From assembly GCF_000745775.1 (NCBI RefSeq), contig NZ_JQJY01000005.1:372001-436000 (forward strand): a stretch of DNA of 64,000 bases. The letters run 5' to 3'. Source of the DNA: Flavobacterium sp. ASV13. Its GTDB lineage: Bacteria; Bacteroidota; Bacteroidia; Flavobacteriales; Flavobacteriaceae. The notes beneath the pieces were generated by a model, which worked only from the letters and a program-made list of their open reading frames with translations, was not told where the DNA came from and ran no database searches. This document shows, piece by piece, positions 1 through 8,089 of the stretch. Position numbers and translations under genes: made by a program. Position 1 is the stretch's first letter, and each line of letters starts with the position of its first letter.

Positions 1-515
1 TGCCACTTTTTATTCTTCAAGCATGTGGACAAAACACAAAAAAACAACCTGCAAAAATAACTTCAATGGAAAACAAAATTGAAAAACCAGGAAATCCTTA
101 TTATTCAAACACAGATACCACAAAATTAAATGTTAGCAATGCCGAATGGAAAAAGGTTTTACCTGAAGATGTTTATGCCGTAATGCGCGAAGCTGACACC
201 GAAAGACCTTTTACAGGAAAATATTGGAATACAGATGAAAAAGGCACTTATTACTGTGCTTCCTGTGGCAACAAACTTTTTAGATCGACTGCTAAATTTT
301 CGAGCAGTTGCGGATGGCCAAGCTTTTTTGAACAAGACAACAAAACAAGCGTGGTTTATAAAAATGACAATTCATTAGGAATGGAAAGAATCGAAGCGCT
401 TTGTGGACGTTGTGGCGGACATCTTGGACATTTATTTGACGACGGCCCTGAACCAACCGGAAAACGCTATTGCATGAATTCGATTGCTCTTGATTTTATT
501 CCTGATAACAAATAA
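1..515 (+). CDS. msrB: Peptide-methionine (R)-S-oxide reductase, lipoprotein, 5' truncated by window edge
   Basis: Reduces methionine-R-sulfoxide in proteins. The reading frame is open to the left edge, and the codons before the ATG at 66 read [11 protein letters not shown], a lipoprotein signal end with lipobox LQAC. The ATG at 66 is therefore internal, the real start lies outside the window, and the protein is probably anchored in the envelope. Counting from that ATG, the family marks are zinc-binding Cys64/Cys67 (CASC) and Cys113/Cys116 (CGRC), Cys82 in SSCGWPSF, and catalytic Cys136 in RYCMNS. msrA follows 7 bp downstream and is likely cotranscribed. The identity is secure; export is inferred from the lipobox. 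Confidence 0.95.
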   Translation, partial: PLFILQACGQNTKKQPAKITSMENKIEKPGNPYYSNTDTTKLNVSNAEWKKVLPEDVYAVMREADTERPFTGKYWNTDEKGTYYCASCGNKLFRSTAKFSSSCGWPSFFEQDNKTSVVYKNDNSLGMERIEALCGRCGGHLGHLFDDGPEPTGKRYCMNSIALDFIPDNK

Positions 516-522
516 TCCAATT

Positions 523-1131
523 ATGAAAAATTTACTTTTAATCTGTTTATTTGCTTTATCGCTAAACGGATTTTCACAAAATAAAAAATCCTCCAATTTA
601 GAAACAATTACATTGGGCGGAGGCTGTTACTGGTGCGTTGAAGCTGTTTATGAAAATTTGGACGGAGTAAAATCTGTTGTTTCCGGATTTTCGGGTGGAA
701 ATGTCCCAAATCCTACTTATGAAGAAGTTTGCACTGGAGAAACTGGTCACGCTGAAGTGGTTCAAATTACGTACGATAAAAACGTAACTGATATTAATGA
801 AATCTTCAAAGTCTTTTTTACCGTTCATGATCCAACCACTTTAAATCGCCAAGGTGCAGATGTCGGAACACAATATCGTTCTGTTATTTTTTATAAAAAC
901 GAAGAGCAAAAAAAAGCCGCACAAAGCATTATTGCCGAATTAAACAAAGCAAAAGCCTACAGCAATCCGATTGTAACAAAAGTAGAGCCTTTTAAAGCAT
1001 TTTATAAAGCTGAAGATTACCATCAAAACTATTACGCAAACAATAAAAATCAGCCGTACTGTAAAATGGTTATTCAGCCAAAAATAGAAAAGTTCGAGAA
1101 AGTCTTTAAAGACAAACTCAAAAAGAAATAA
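523..1131 (+). CDS. msrA: Peptide-methionine (S)-S-oxide reductase, exported
   Basis: Reduces methionine-S-sulfoxide, complementing the MsrB encoded just upstream. The start at 523 is chosen because it begins a clear Sec signal peptide ([19 protein letters not shown]) and lies after the msrB stop; the longer frame from 484 would overlap msrB. The catalytic motif GGCYWC gives nucleophile Cys35, followed by the family block VVSGFSGG. The tail YHQNYY and a late Cys fit the usual resolving region. Length of about 202 aa including the signal is normal. With msrB it forms a probable two-gene envelope protein-repair operon ended by a strong hairpin. Confidence 0.95.
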   Translation: MKNLLLICLFALSLNGFSQNKKSSNLETITLGGGCYWCVEAVYENLDGVKSVVSGFSGGNVPNPTYEEVCTGETGHAEVVQITYDKNVTDINEIFKVFFTVHDPTTLNRQGADVGTQYRSVIFYKNEEQKKAAQSIIAELNKAKAYSNPIVTKVEPFKAFYKAEDYHQNYYANNKNQPYCKMVIQPKIEKFEKVFKDKLKKK

Positions 1132-1135
1132 CAAT

Positions 1136-1171
1136 AAAAAAGGGAAATGATTAATTCATTTCCCTTTTTTT
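1136..1171. terminator. Bidirectional hairpin terminator between msrA and the META lipoprotein gene
   Basis: A near-perfect stem of about 12 bp (AAAGGGAAATGA with its complement) around a TTAA loop, with A-run and T-run flanks, lies between two convergent stop codons. It should stop transcription from both sides. Confidence 0.85.
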
Positions 1172-1192
1172 ATCTAAGCTAGAATACTAAAT

Positions 1193-1627
1193 TTATTTAG
1201 CCACTTTTTTAAATCGCATCATTGGTACATCACCTTGAATTAAGTTTAATTTTCCATCTTTATCAATAGAATAGCTTGTGATTTTTTTCATTTGCTGTAA
1301 AAATTGCTGTTCGCCTCCTCCATCACAAAACATTAACGTGCTTGGTCCTGGTTCTCCAAAAGTCAACGATTTTCCGCTTAAAGTATAAGGCGCACTGTAT
1401 CCGTTACATCCATTGTTTCCAAAAACTTTTGCTTCTTTTTGATCAAAAGTAATCTGCGGTTTTTTATTCGGATACAAACCTTCAAAAGCGATTCTTGGCC
1501 CAGATATATATTCTAATTCCCAAGTTGTATCAAATAAATTCCCTCCGCCTGAAGCGTCTTTTGATGCCTTGCAGGAAGTTAACAATATCATTAAAACTGA
1601 AACGGCTACGAGTGTGTATTTTTTCAT
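1193..1627 (-). CDS. META domain-containing lipoprotein (HslJ-like)
   Basis: The N-terminus has a lipoprotein signal with lipobox LTSC (Cys19). The rest is one META/HslJ domain: TTWELEYISG, then the hallmark GNNGCNGYSAPY, LTFG and a C-terminal strand ending PMMRFKK. The paired cysteines (NGCNG and MFCDGG) are usual for exported members. HslJ family proteins are linked to heat or stress resistance in other bacteria, but the biochemical role is unknown. It is a single gene, convergent with msrA. The family call is confident; the function is not. Confidence 0.88.
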   Translation of the reverse strand: MKKYTLVAVSVLMILLTSCKASKDASGGGNLFDTTWELEYISGPRIAFEGLYPNKKPQITFDQKEAKVFGNNGCNGYSAPYTLSGKSLTFGEPGPSTLMFCDGGGEQQFLQQMKKITSYSIDKDGKLNLIQGDVPMMRFKKVAK

Positions 1628-1819
1628 AAAAAAATGTGTTTTGAAGATTAATATAATTGTTTTTTGAAGATTAAAATTATTCTATAAATTCCTTTCTCAA
1701 TATTCGTGCCCAGTTACACGATTTATTAAAGTTTAAATTTCCCGACAAACTGTAATTTTCTAATCTCTAAGTTACATCATTTTGTTTAAAACAATATTAA
1801 TCAAACATTTAAATTACAA

Positions 1820-1847
1820 TTTGTGATTACATTTTTTTTGTAATTTG
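1820..1847 (+). promoter_or_regulatory. Candidate Bacteroidota promoter for the aminopeptidase gene
   Basis: TTTG at 1820-1823 and TAATTTG at 1841-1847, 17 bp apart, resemble the Bacteroidota -33 TTTG / -7 TAnnTTTG pattern, one base short in the -7 box. This would give a leader of about 35 nt before the ATG at 1890. Confidence 0.4.
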
Positions 1848-1889
1848 CAGTTATCAAAAAACTAAAAATCATCAATAAAAAACCACAAA

Positions 1890-3293
1890 ATGAAGCAATT
1901 ATTCGTATTCTTCGTATTCTTACTTACAATCAGCCAAATTCATTCGCAGGAAAATCTTCCAACGGATTACCTTTCAAAAGAGTTTCACAAAGGACGCCGC
2001 GAAGCTTTTAGAGCTCTAATGCCCGCTAATTCCGTAGCCGTAATTTTTTCATATCCGGAAAGAGTTTTCTCAAAAGACGTCAATTACAATTATCACGCAA
2101 ATCCCGATATGTATTACTTATCCGGTTATAAAGAAGCTGATGGTGTTTTATTGATTTTTAAAGAACCACAAGGAACTGAAAAATACAACGAAGTTCTTTT
2201 TGTGAGAGAAAGAAACGCCAATCGCGAAATGTGGACAGGAAGACGTTTAGGAGTTGAAGGAGCAAAATCAAAATTAGGATTTTCAACCGTTTACAACGGA
2301 AAAGATTTTAATGCTTTTAAAGTTGATTTCGAAAAATTCAACAACATAATTTACGATAAAATCCCAACGGATTTAAACAATGACAACAGCGGATTTGATC
2401 TTTTTGGCTTAATTCAGATTTTTAAATCCAAAGCTTCAATTACACAAGAAAATAAAGCTTCAACCGATTTATTTACCACAATTACAAATTCATTACGCCA
2501 AATAAAAACTCCAGAAGAACTTGATTTAATGCGCAAAACGGTTAAACTTTCCTGCATTGCACACAATGAAGTAATGAAAGCAGTTGGTCCGGACATGAGC
2601 GAAAATGAAGCTGACGGAATTCACGCTTACGTTCACAGAAAATACGGTGCAGAAGACGAAGGTTATCCGCCAATTGTGGGCGCTGGAGCAAACGGATGTA
2701 TTTTGCATTATGGCGAAAACAATTCAACAAAAATTGATAACCAATTATTATTAATGGATGTTGGATCCGAATATCACGGCTATTCAGCAGATGTTACCAG
2801 AACAATTCCGGCAAACGGAAAATTCACTGAAGAACAAAAAGCCATTTATCAAATTGTTTATGAAGCACAGGAAGAAGTTTTTAAACTTTGCAAAGAAGGA
2901 ACTCCAATTCAGGATTTAAACAAAAAATCTAGAGAAATAGTTGCTGCTGGATTAATCAAACTAGGAATTATTACCGACCCAAAAGACGCAAGAATATATT
3001 ATCCGCATGGCTGTTCACATTTTCTTGGCTTAGATGTTCACGACAAAGGAGATTATATGGGCAATTTAAAAGAAAATATGATTCTTACTGTTGAGCCGGG
3101 AATCTACATTTCCGCAAACAGCAAATGTGATAAAAAATGGTGGAATATTGGCGTTCGTATCGAAGATGATATTTTGATCAAAAAAGATTCATATGAAAAT
3201 CTTTCAGCAGAATCTCCAAGAAAATGGCAAGATGTTGAAGCTTTAGCCAAACAAAAAAGTACTTTCAATGAGATGAAGTTTCCTAAAATATAA
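1890..3293 (+). CDS. Secreted Xaa-Pro aminopeptidase (M24B, aminopeptidase P type)
   Basis: Metallopeptidase that removes an N-terminal residue preceding proline. A Sec signal peptide (MKQLFVFFVFLLTISQIHSQ) points to a periplasmic or surface location. An aminopeptidase P N-terminal domain covers about residues 25-170, with the conserved YYLSGY and FVRERN. The pita-bread catalytic domain follows, with all five metal ligands visible: Asp290 and Asp301 (MDVGSEYHGYSAD), His377 (HGCSHF), Glu402 (TVEPGIY) and Glu425 (RIEDD). Length of 467 aa fits the family. It appears to be transcribed alone. Confidence 0.93.
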   Translation: MKQLFVFFVFLLTISQIHSQENLPTDYLSKEFHKGRREAFRALMPANSVAVIFSYPERVFSKDVNYNYHANPDMYYLSGYKEADGVLLIFKEPQGTEKYNEVLFVRERNANREMWTGRRLGVEGAKSKLGFSTVYNGKDFNAFKVDFEKFNNIIYDKIPTDLNNDNSGFDLFGLIQIFKSKASITQENKASTDLFTTITNSLRQIKTPEELDLMRKTVKLSCIAHNEVMKAVGPDMSENEADGIHAYVHRKYGAEDEGYPPIVGAGANGCILHYGENNSTKIDNQLLLMDVGSEYHGYSADVTRTIPANGKFTEEQKAIYQIVYEAQEEVFKLCKEGTPIQDLNKKSREIVAAGLIKLGIITDPKDARIYYPHGCSHFLGLDVHDKGDYMGNLKENMILTVEPGIYISANSKCDKKWWNIGVRIEDDILIKKDSYENLSAESPRKWQDVEALAKQKSTFNEMKFPKI

Positions 3294-3352
3294 TCTGGCA
3301 GATAATACATTCAAAACTTTAAAACCTACACTTTCAAAATAGAAAATAAAAC

Positions 3353-3907
3353 ATGAAGACCTTTTTAAAATTGATTTTACTTGCCTTTATTTTTTCAGGA
3401 TGCAATCAAAACGTTAATCAAAAAATTGAAAATGCTGCTGAAAAAGATACCATCACAAAAACCAAAAAAACTATTACAGAACCAGTTGTCGATAGTAGAA
3501 AAAAGAATACTGGAGATTTGGATCAACTTTTTCCAATAGATATTCTGAATCCCAAAAGTAAAGATGTATTTAAAAAATATGGAATCGAATTTACAGGTAA
3601 TTGTTATGCGTGCGACTTGGCAATTGTATCGATATCTGAAAAACGCTTCAAAATAACCAATGTTTGTGATGACAAAACAACACAGGAGTTTGAAATTACT
3701 GAATTTTCGGGGTCTGATGATTTAATAGAATTTAAAACAAAACAAAATAATTTTATATTAACGAAAATAGACAAAGCCCCAGTTTACGAATTAAAAATCA
3801 CTGGCGACAGTATAAAAATTAAAAATCTGAGAATTTCAAAATTCTATACCACACAAAAAATGCTGGATAAATTTGAGGAACACGACTGTGGCGATTTTCA
3901 AGGATAA
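3353..3907 (+). CDS. Hypothetical lipoprotein
   Basis: Not a family I recognise. The N-terminus is a lipoprotein signal with lipobox FSGC (about Cys17). A Lys/Thr-rich linker to about residue 60 is followed by a compact domain with a CYACD motif near residue 83 and further Cys at VCDD and HDCGD, so disulfides are possible. It starts 59 bp after the aminopeptidase gene on the same strand. Outer- or inner-membrane anchoring is inferred from the signal only. Confidence 0.75.
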   Translation: MKTFLKLILLAFIFSGCNQNVNQKIENAAEKDTITKTKKTITEPVVDSRKKNTGDLDQLFPIDILNPKSKDVFKKYGIEFTGNCYACDLAIVSISEKRFKITNVCDDKTTQEFEITEFSGSDDLIEFKTKQNNFILTKIDKAPVYELKITGDSIKIKNLRISKFYTTQKMLDKFEEHDCGDFQG

Positions 3908-4038
3908 AAGAAATTACTTGCAAAAAGAGGAAAAACTAGCTTAGAAAAACCATTATAGACAATTTGAACTACTTGTGTTGTATTTCAGATATCTATCAAC
4001 CCGAAACAAAATTGCAAAAATCCAAAAAGACACCATAA

Positions 4039-4719
4039 ATGAAAACTAAAAGCCTTTTACTTTTATTCTTTTTTACAATATTAATAGCCTGTAACAGTCG
4101 TAATGAAAAAGCAAACGAGTCCAAAAAAATTATTGAAACCAAACATGAAGTCAATACATCAATAGAACCAAAAGAAAAACTAAAAGATAAATCAATTTAT
4201 GATTCGAAATTTCTTGGAAAAGAAAACGTCTTAATTAATGATCATAAAGTAATATTAACAAAAGATGAATTTGAATCAATTTATACTCAAGTTGATTCTA
4301 TATCCACACAGCTTTGGGAATGTGGCAGTCCGTTTGAATGGTTAGACGAAAAATGGATGATTAAAACATATGGTAAAAAGAATAACAAATCGGGAACATT
4401 TAATACATTCAATGGAGAAATAACAACGATATTCAGCCAAAATATTCAGTTTGCGACCAATAATCACATTGTATTATTTGATACTGGATTTGTCGGCAAT
4501 AATTCATTTAAAATTATTTCACACAATATTACATTAAACAAAGACACAACAGTAAAAGAATTTATGAGTAAGTTTCCAAATACAGAAATGGAAAAAACGG
4601 ATTACCCCAACGAAGTACGATTTAGGTTTTATTTAGATAATAAGAGTGACGATTGCTTTCTATTTTATTTTAAAGACGGAAAACTCAACTACCTTACTTT
4701 ATGGTGGCTATTGTGTTAA
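4039..4719 (+). CDS. Hypothetical lipoprotein
   Basis: Unrecognised. It has a lipoprotein signal with lipobox LIAC (Cys18), then a Lys/Glu-rich linker of about 45 residues, then a globular part of about 160 residues with a WECGSPFEWLDEKW motif. The general form (short recognition of a threshold in the sequence, FYFKDGKLNYLTLWWL end) recalls small flavobacterial lipoproteins of unknown role. It follows another unknown lipoprotein gene after 131 bp, and I see no sequence similarity between the two beyond the signal and linker. Confidence 0.75.
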   Translation: MKTKSLLLLFFFTILIACNSRNEKANESKKIIETKHEVNTSIEPKEKLKDKSIYDSKFLGKENVLINDHKVILTKDEFESIYTQVDSISTQLWECGSPFEWLDEKWMIKTYGKKNNKSGTFNTFNGEITTIFSQNIQFATNNHIVLFDTGFVGNNSFKIISHNITLNKDTTVKEFMSKFPNTEMEKTDYPNEVRFRFYLDNKSDDCFLFYFKDGKLNYLTLWWLLC

Positions 4720-4815
4720 AAAAATGCTTTTAAATTTCACTTAAAATCAAAATAACAAACGTCGTAAACAAGCTTCAATTTTCACTTACTTTGTATTTCT
4801 AAATTTATTTTAAAA

Positions 4816-5775
4816 ATGAAAGCACTTACCTTCTCTAAATTCGGAGATTCAGATGTTTTAGAATATATCGAAATTCCTGCACCACAACTAAAAAGCGATG
4901 AAATTTTAGTCGAAATGAAAGCCATCGGATTAAATTTTGCCGATGTTTACAGACGAAAAGGAAATTATCACTTAAAAGGAAATCCGCCTTTTATTGCCGG
5001 TTACGAAGGCGCCGGAATTGTTGTTGATGCAAATAATCATCCTGAATATAAAGTTGGCGACCGTGTGGCTTTCGCCGATGCTCCTTTCGCAAATGCTGAA
5101 CTTGTTGCAGTAAACATCAATCACGTTTTGCCTTTGCCCGAAGCCGTTTCTTTTGAAACCGCAGCTTCTGTTTTATTACAAGGTTTAACAGCGCATTATT
5201 TAGCAACTGATAGTCATAAAACTCAAAAAAGCGAAACGGTATTAATTCATGCCGTTGCCGGCGGAGTTGGACAAATTCTGACCCAAATCAGCAAACTTTT
5301 AGGAGCAAATGTAATTGGCTTGACTTCATCTGCAGAAAAAGCAAAAGTTGGTTTTGAGCAAGGTGCAGATCATGTTTTTCTTTATAATGACGATTGGAAA
5401 TCACAGGTTTTCGAAATTGTTTCGAAAGGTGTTGATGTCGTTTATGACAGTATCGGAAGCACTTTAAAAGAAAGTTTCGAAGTCACAAAAGAATGCGGAC
5501 AAGTTGTTTTCTTCGGAATGGCAGGTGGCGATCCCGAATTTGTAGACCCAAGAATGTTAATGGATGGCTCAAAAACTTTAACCGGAGGCGATTTATGGAG
5601 CTATTTAAATTCTAAAGAAGAAAGAATTAAACGCGCCACTCAATTATTCAATTGGATTACCGAAGGAAAAATCAAACTTTCCGAACCAACTTCTTTTAAA
5701 TTATCAGAAGGAAAACTAGCACACGATTATCTGGAAAGCAGAAAAAGTACCGGAAAAATAATTTTGATTCCGTAA
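4816..5775 (+). CDS. Zinc-independent MDR oxidoreductase, quinone reductase-like
   Basis: A medium-chain dehydrogenase/reductase of the NADPH:quinone oxidoreductase branch. A GroES-like N-terminal domain (GLNFADVYRRKG and GYEGAG) precedes a Rossmann domain with the dinucleotide motif HAVAGGVGQ near residue 148. The catalytic-zinc cysteine/histidine set of alcohol dehydrogenases is absent, as expected for this branch. At 319 aa it matches the E. coli Qor size class. It is a cytosolic enzyme whose substrate cannot be deduced. It is monocistronic and ends against a repeat-type hairpin. Confidence 0.87.
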   Translation: MKALTFSKFGDSDVLEYIEIPAPQLKSDEILVEMKAIGLNFADVYRRKGNYHLKGNPPFIAGYEGAGIVVDANNHPEYKVGDRVAFADAPFANAELVAVNINHVLPLPEAVSFETAASVLLQGLTAHYLATDSHKTQKSETVLIHAVAGGVGQILTQISKLLGANVIGLTSSAEKAKVGFEQGADHVFLYNDDWKSQVFEIVSKGVDVVYDSIGSTLKESFEVTKECGQVVFFGMAGGDPEFVDPRMLMDGSKTLTGGDLWSYLNSKEERIKRATQLFNWITEGKIKLSEPTSFKLSEGKLAHDYLESRKSTGKIILIP

Positions 5776-5781
5776 TTTTTT

Positions 5782-5832
5782 TCGCCACGAATTCACGAAT
5801 TATTTAAAATGAAATTCGTGAATTCTTGGCGA
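5782..5832. terminator. Repeat-type hairpin between convergent genes
   Basis: A 20-bp stem with one mismatch (TCGCCACGAATTCACGAATT and its near-complement) around a short A/T loop, flanked by T-runs, sits between the MDR gene and the FAD protein gene. It can act as a bidirectional terminator. The arm sequence resembles an intergenic repeat common in flavobacterial genomes. Confidence 0.75.
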
Positions 5833-5856
5833 TTATTTTTTATAACACTAACCTTT

Positions 5857-7416
5857 TTATTTCAGAGCTTCAGCAATCATCAAAGCACATTTTTCTCCAT
5901 CAATTGCTGCAGAGATAATCCCACCTGCATAACCCGCACCTTCTCCACACGGATATAATCCTTTTATCTGCAAATGTTCTAAAGTCATCGGATCTCTCGG
6001 AATTCTCACTGGCGATGAAGTTCGGCTTTCTGGTGCGTGCAAAATCGCTTCATTGGTTAAATAACCTCGCATTGATTTTCCAAATTCCTTAAAGCCTTCG
6101 CGTAAAATCTGAGACAAAAATCCAGGAAAAACCTGTCCCATTTCAACCGAAGTTGTTCCAGGAACATAGGAAGTTTTTGGAATATCTGCTGAAACTTTAT
6201 TTTGTGTAAAATCGATCATTCTTTGTGCCGGAACTTTTTGAGTTTCTCCAGCCAAATGCCATGCTTTTTGTTCAATACTTTTTTGAAACTCCATTCCAGC
6301 TAAAGCACCAAATTTTGCAAAAGGTTTAAAATCTTCCAATTTCAACTCTATTACAATTCCGGAATTTGCGGTTGCCTGATCTCGTTTTGACGGTGACCAT
6401 CCATTGGTAACAACCTCGCCCGGACTTGTAGCACAAGGTGCAATTACACCACCGGGACACATACAAAACGAATACATTCCACGACCATTAACCTGCTTTA
6501 CAATCGAATATGGCGCTGGTGGCAAATAATCACCACGATAATCACAACTATATTGAATGCTGTCGATTAACTCTTGCGAATGTTCTGCACGAACTCCTAA
6601 AGCAAAAGGTTTCGCTTCAATAAAAATCTTCTTCTTATCTAATAATTCAAAAATATCTCGCGCCGAATGTCCGGTTGCTAAAATCAATTTGTTAGCCAGA
6701 ATTTTATCTCCGTTTTGAGTTACGATTCCTTCAACTTCATTATTCTTCACCAAAATATCAATAACCCAGGTATCAAACAAAACCTGACCGCCAAATTCGA
6801 TGATTTTATTTCGAATATCTTCAATAATTTTTGGCAACTTATTAGTTCCAATATGAGGATGCGCTTCAACCAAAATATCTTCTGAAGCTCCAAAAGCAAC
6901 TAAAAGTTCTAAAATTCTAGTTACATCACCACGTTTTTTGGAACGCGTATATAATTTTCCGTCAGAATAAGTTCCGGCTCCGCCTTCTCCAAAACAATAA
7001 TTAGAATCTTCGTTAACGATATGTTCACGGTTGATTGCTTTCAAATCGCGTCGGCGTCCTCGAACGTCTTTTCCTCGTTCGATTACTATTGGCTTTAAGC
7101 CTAATTCTATTAATTGCAAAGCTGCAAAAAGTCCGGCTGGACCTGCACCCACAACAATAACTTCTTGAGCAGAAGAAACATCTTTATATGAAGGAAGCTC
7201 AATTTTAGTTTCCTGAAAAGGTTCTCCTTTTAAATATATAATAACTTTTAAATTGATTTTAATCGCTTTTTGTCGCGCATCAATCGAACGTTTTAAAATG
7301 GAAATATGCTGAATTTCGTTTTGAGAAACCTTAATTTGTTTAGACAAATAATCTTTAAGCAACACTTCGTTTGCAGCAGTTTCTGGAGTTACCTGAAGTA
7401 AAAGTTCTCTTGGCAT
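5857..7416 (-). CDS. FAD-dependent dehydrogenase-like protein (COG2509 type)
   Basis: A large flavoprotein of a conserved but uncharacterised family. About 85 N-terminal residues form a small alpha/beta domain typical of the family. Then comes the FAD/NAD(P)-binding Rossmann start VVGAGPAGLFAALQL (near residue 90), the RGRRRDLKAINR region, a GGAGTYSDGKL loop, the second dinucleotide segment LILATGHSARD, a Cys-containing segment (SFCMCPGG) and the C-terminal PCGEGAGYAGGI that closes on the flavin. Length of 519 aa is normal. No cofactor-reducing partner is adjacent. The family call is firm; the reaction is unknown. Confidence 0.88.
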   Translation of the reverse strand: MPRELLLQVTPETAANEVLLKDYLSKQIKVSQNEIQHISILKRSIDARQKAIKINLKVIIYLKGEPFQETKIELPSYKDVSSAQEVIVVGAGPAGLFAALQLIELGLKPIVIERGKDVRGRRRDLKAINREHIVNEDSNYCFGEGGAGTYSDGKLYTRSKKRGDVTRILELLVAFGASEDILVEAHPHIGTNKLPKIIEDIRNKIIEFGGQVLFDTWVIDILVKNNEVEGIVTQNGDKILANKLILATGHSARDIFELLDKKKIFIEAKPFALGVRAEHSQELIDSIQYSCDYRGDYLPPAPYSIVKQVNGRGMYSFCMCPGGVIAPCATSPGEVVTNGWSPSKRDQATANSGIVIELKLEDFKPFAKFGALAGMEFQKSIEQKAWHLAGETQKVPAQRMIDFTQNKVSADIPKTSYVPGTTSVEMGQVFPGFLSQILREGFKEFGKSMRGYLTNEAILHAPESRTSSPVRIPRDPMTLEHLQIKGLYPCGEGAGYAGGIISAAIDGEKCALMIAEALK

Positions 7417-7562
7417 TGTATCTTATTTATTAGCTTTTCTTTCTATGAAAAGAAGATGCAAAAATAACATTTTAAAATGAGATTTTATATTTACCACAAA
7501 ATATGCAAGCAGATTGACACAGATCTAAACTGATTTTGTAGATTTTCATCACAAAGCATATG

Positions 7563-7635
7563 GTAGAGACGCACCGCAGTGCGTCTACGCAACGAGTATA
7601 CACAATACGTTACACGCACTACAGTGCGTCTCTAC
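7563..7635. repeat. Compound palindromic intergenic repeat (GTAGAGACGCAC family)
   Basis: A 12-bp perfect outer inverted repeat, GTAGAGACGCAC at 7563-7574 and GTGCGTCTCTAC at 7624-7635, encloses inner copies of the GCAC/GTGC core, so two small hairpins or one cruciform can form. It lies in the 314-bp region 7417-7730, which has no gene. The sequence just upstream (about 7500-7555, with CAGATTGACACAGATCT) also looks like intergenic repeat DNA. Confidence 0.7.
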
Positions 7636-7644
7636 AGAAAAAAA

Positions 7645-7723
7645 CTCAGAACCTTAGTATCTCAGAACCTTAGAACCTTTAAAAAAGACTTTGTACCTTT
7701 GCAACTCTGAACCTTTGCACCTT
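7645..7723. repeat. Degenerate tandem CTCAGAACCTTAG repeats
   Basis: CTCAGAACCTTAG occurs at 7645-7657 and again at 7661-7673, followed by related CTCTGAACCTTTG at 7705-7717 and shorter AACCTTT fragments. The repeat block runs directly into the promoter and leader of the small gene at 7731. Confidence 0.65.
7694..7701 (+). promoter_or_regulatory. Candidate -7 box for the small gene at 7731
   Basis: TACCTTTG is an exact match to TAnnTTTG and would place the transcript start about 23 nt before the ATG. No clear -33 TTTG is present at the usual spacing. The box is embedded in the CAGAACCTT repeat block. Confidence 0.4.
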
Positions 7724-7730
7724 AAAAAAA

Positions 7731-7970
7731 ATGTCTAGAAAAATAAAATTGATTTGGGATTTCCGAGGCCCGGCTTCTGCAAAAACTGCCGAACATCATG
7801 AAATTCATTTAAAAGAATATATTGCTATTGAAAAGCTTCCTTTAAATATTACAGGGTTTAAAATCATCGATGATATGTACGCCATCGCTTTTATGGTCGT
7901 AACCGATGAAAATATGATTAAGGTAAGAGATGCTTTGAAACCGCATCGTGGGGAAGTTTATTCTGAGTAA
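7731..7970 (+). CDS. Small conserved-looking hypothetical protein
   Basis: A 79-aa acidic/basic mixed protein with no signal peptide or membrane segment, so probably cytosolic. It reads as a compact alpha/beta fold: an opening strand KIKLIWDFRGPAS, a His-rich turn (AEHHEIHLKEY), then strands around YAIAFMVV. It has good coding character and its own promoter-like box, and ends before a strong hairpin. I do not recognise a family. Confidence 0.7.
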   Translation: MSRKIKLIWDFRGPASAKTAEHHEIHLKEYIAIEKLPLNITGFKIIDDMYAIAFMVVTDENMIKVRDALKPHRGEVYSE

Positions 7971-7998
7971 AATTCCAAATTTTGAAATTCCAATAAAA

Positions 7999-8043
7999 AA
8001 ATTCCAAATTCCAATGCTTTAGATTGCTTGGAATTTGGAATTT
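7999..8043. terminator. Perfect 16-bp hairpin between convergent genes
   Basis: AAATTCCAAATTCCAA at 7999-8014 pairs perfectly with its complement at 8028-8043 around a 13-nt loop. It lies between the small gene at 7731 and recQ. Further TTCCAA/TTGGAA copies surround it (7972-7993 and 8069-8088), so it is both a likely two-way terminator and part of an intergenic repeat. Confidence 0.75.
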
Positions 8044-8089
8044 ATATTTTTTAATATTCTATTCTTTTTGGAATTTAAAATATTGGAAT

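Noticed and set aside
7563..7723. Possible CRISPR-like array
   Set aside because: The repeats are palindromic or degenerate, unevenly spaced by only a few bases, and lack unique spacers of constant length; no cas gene is present.
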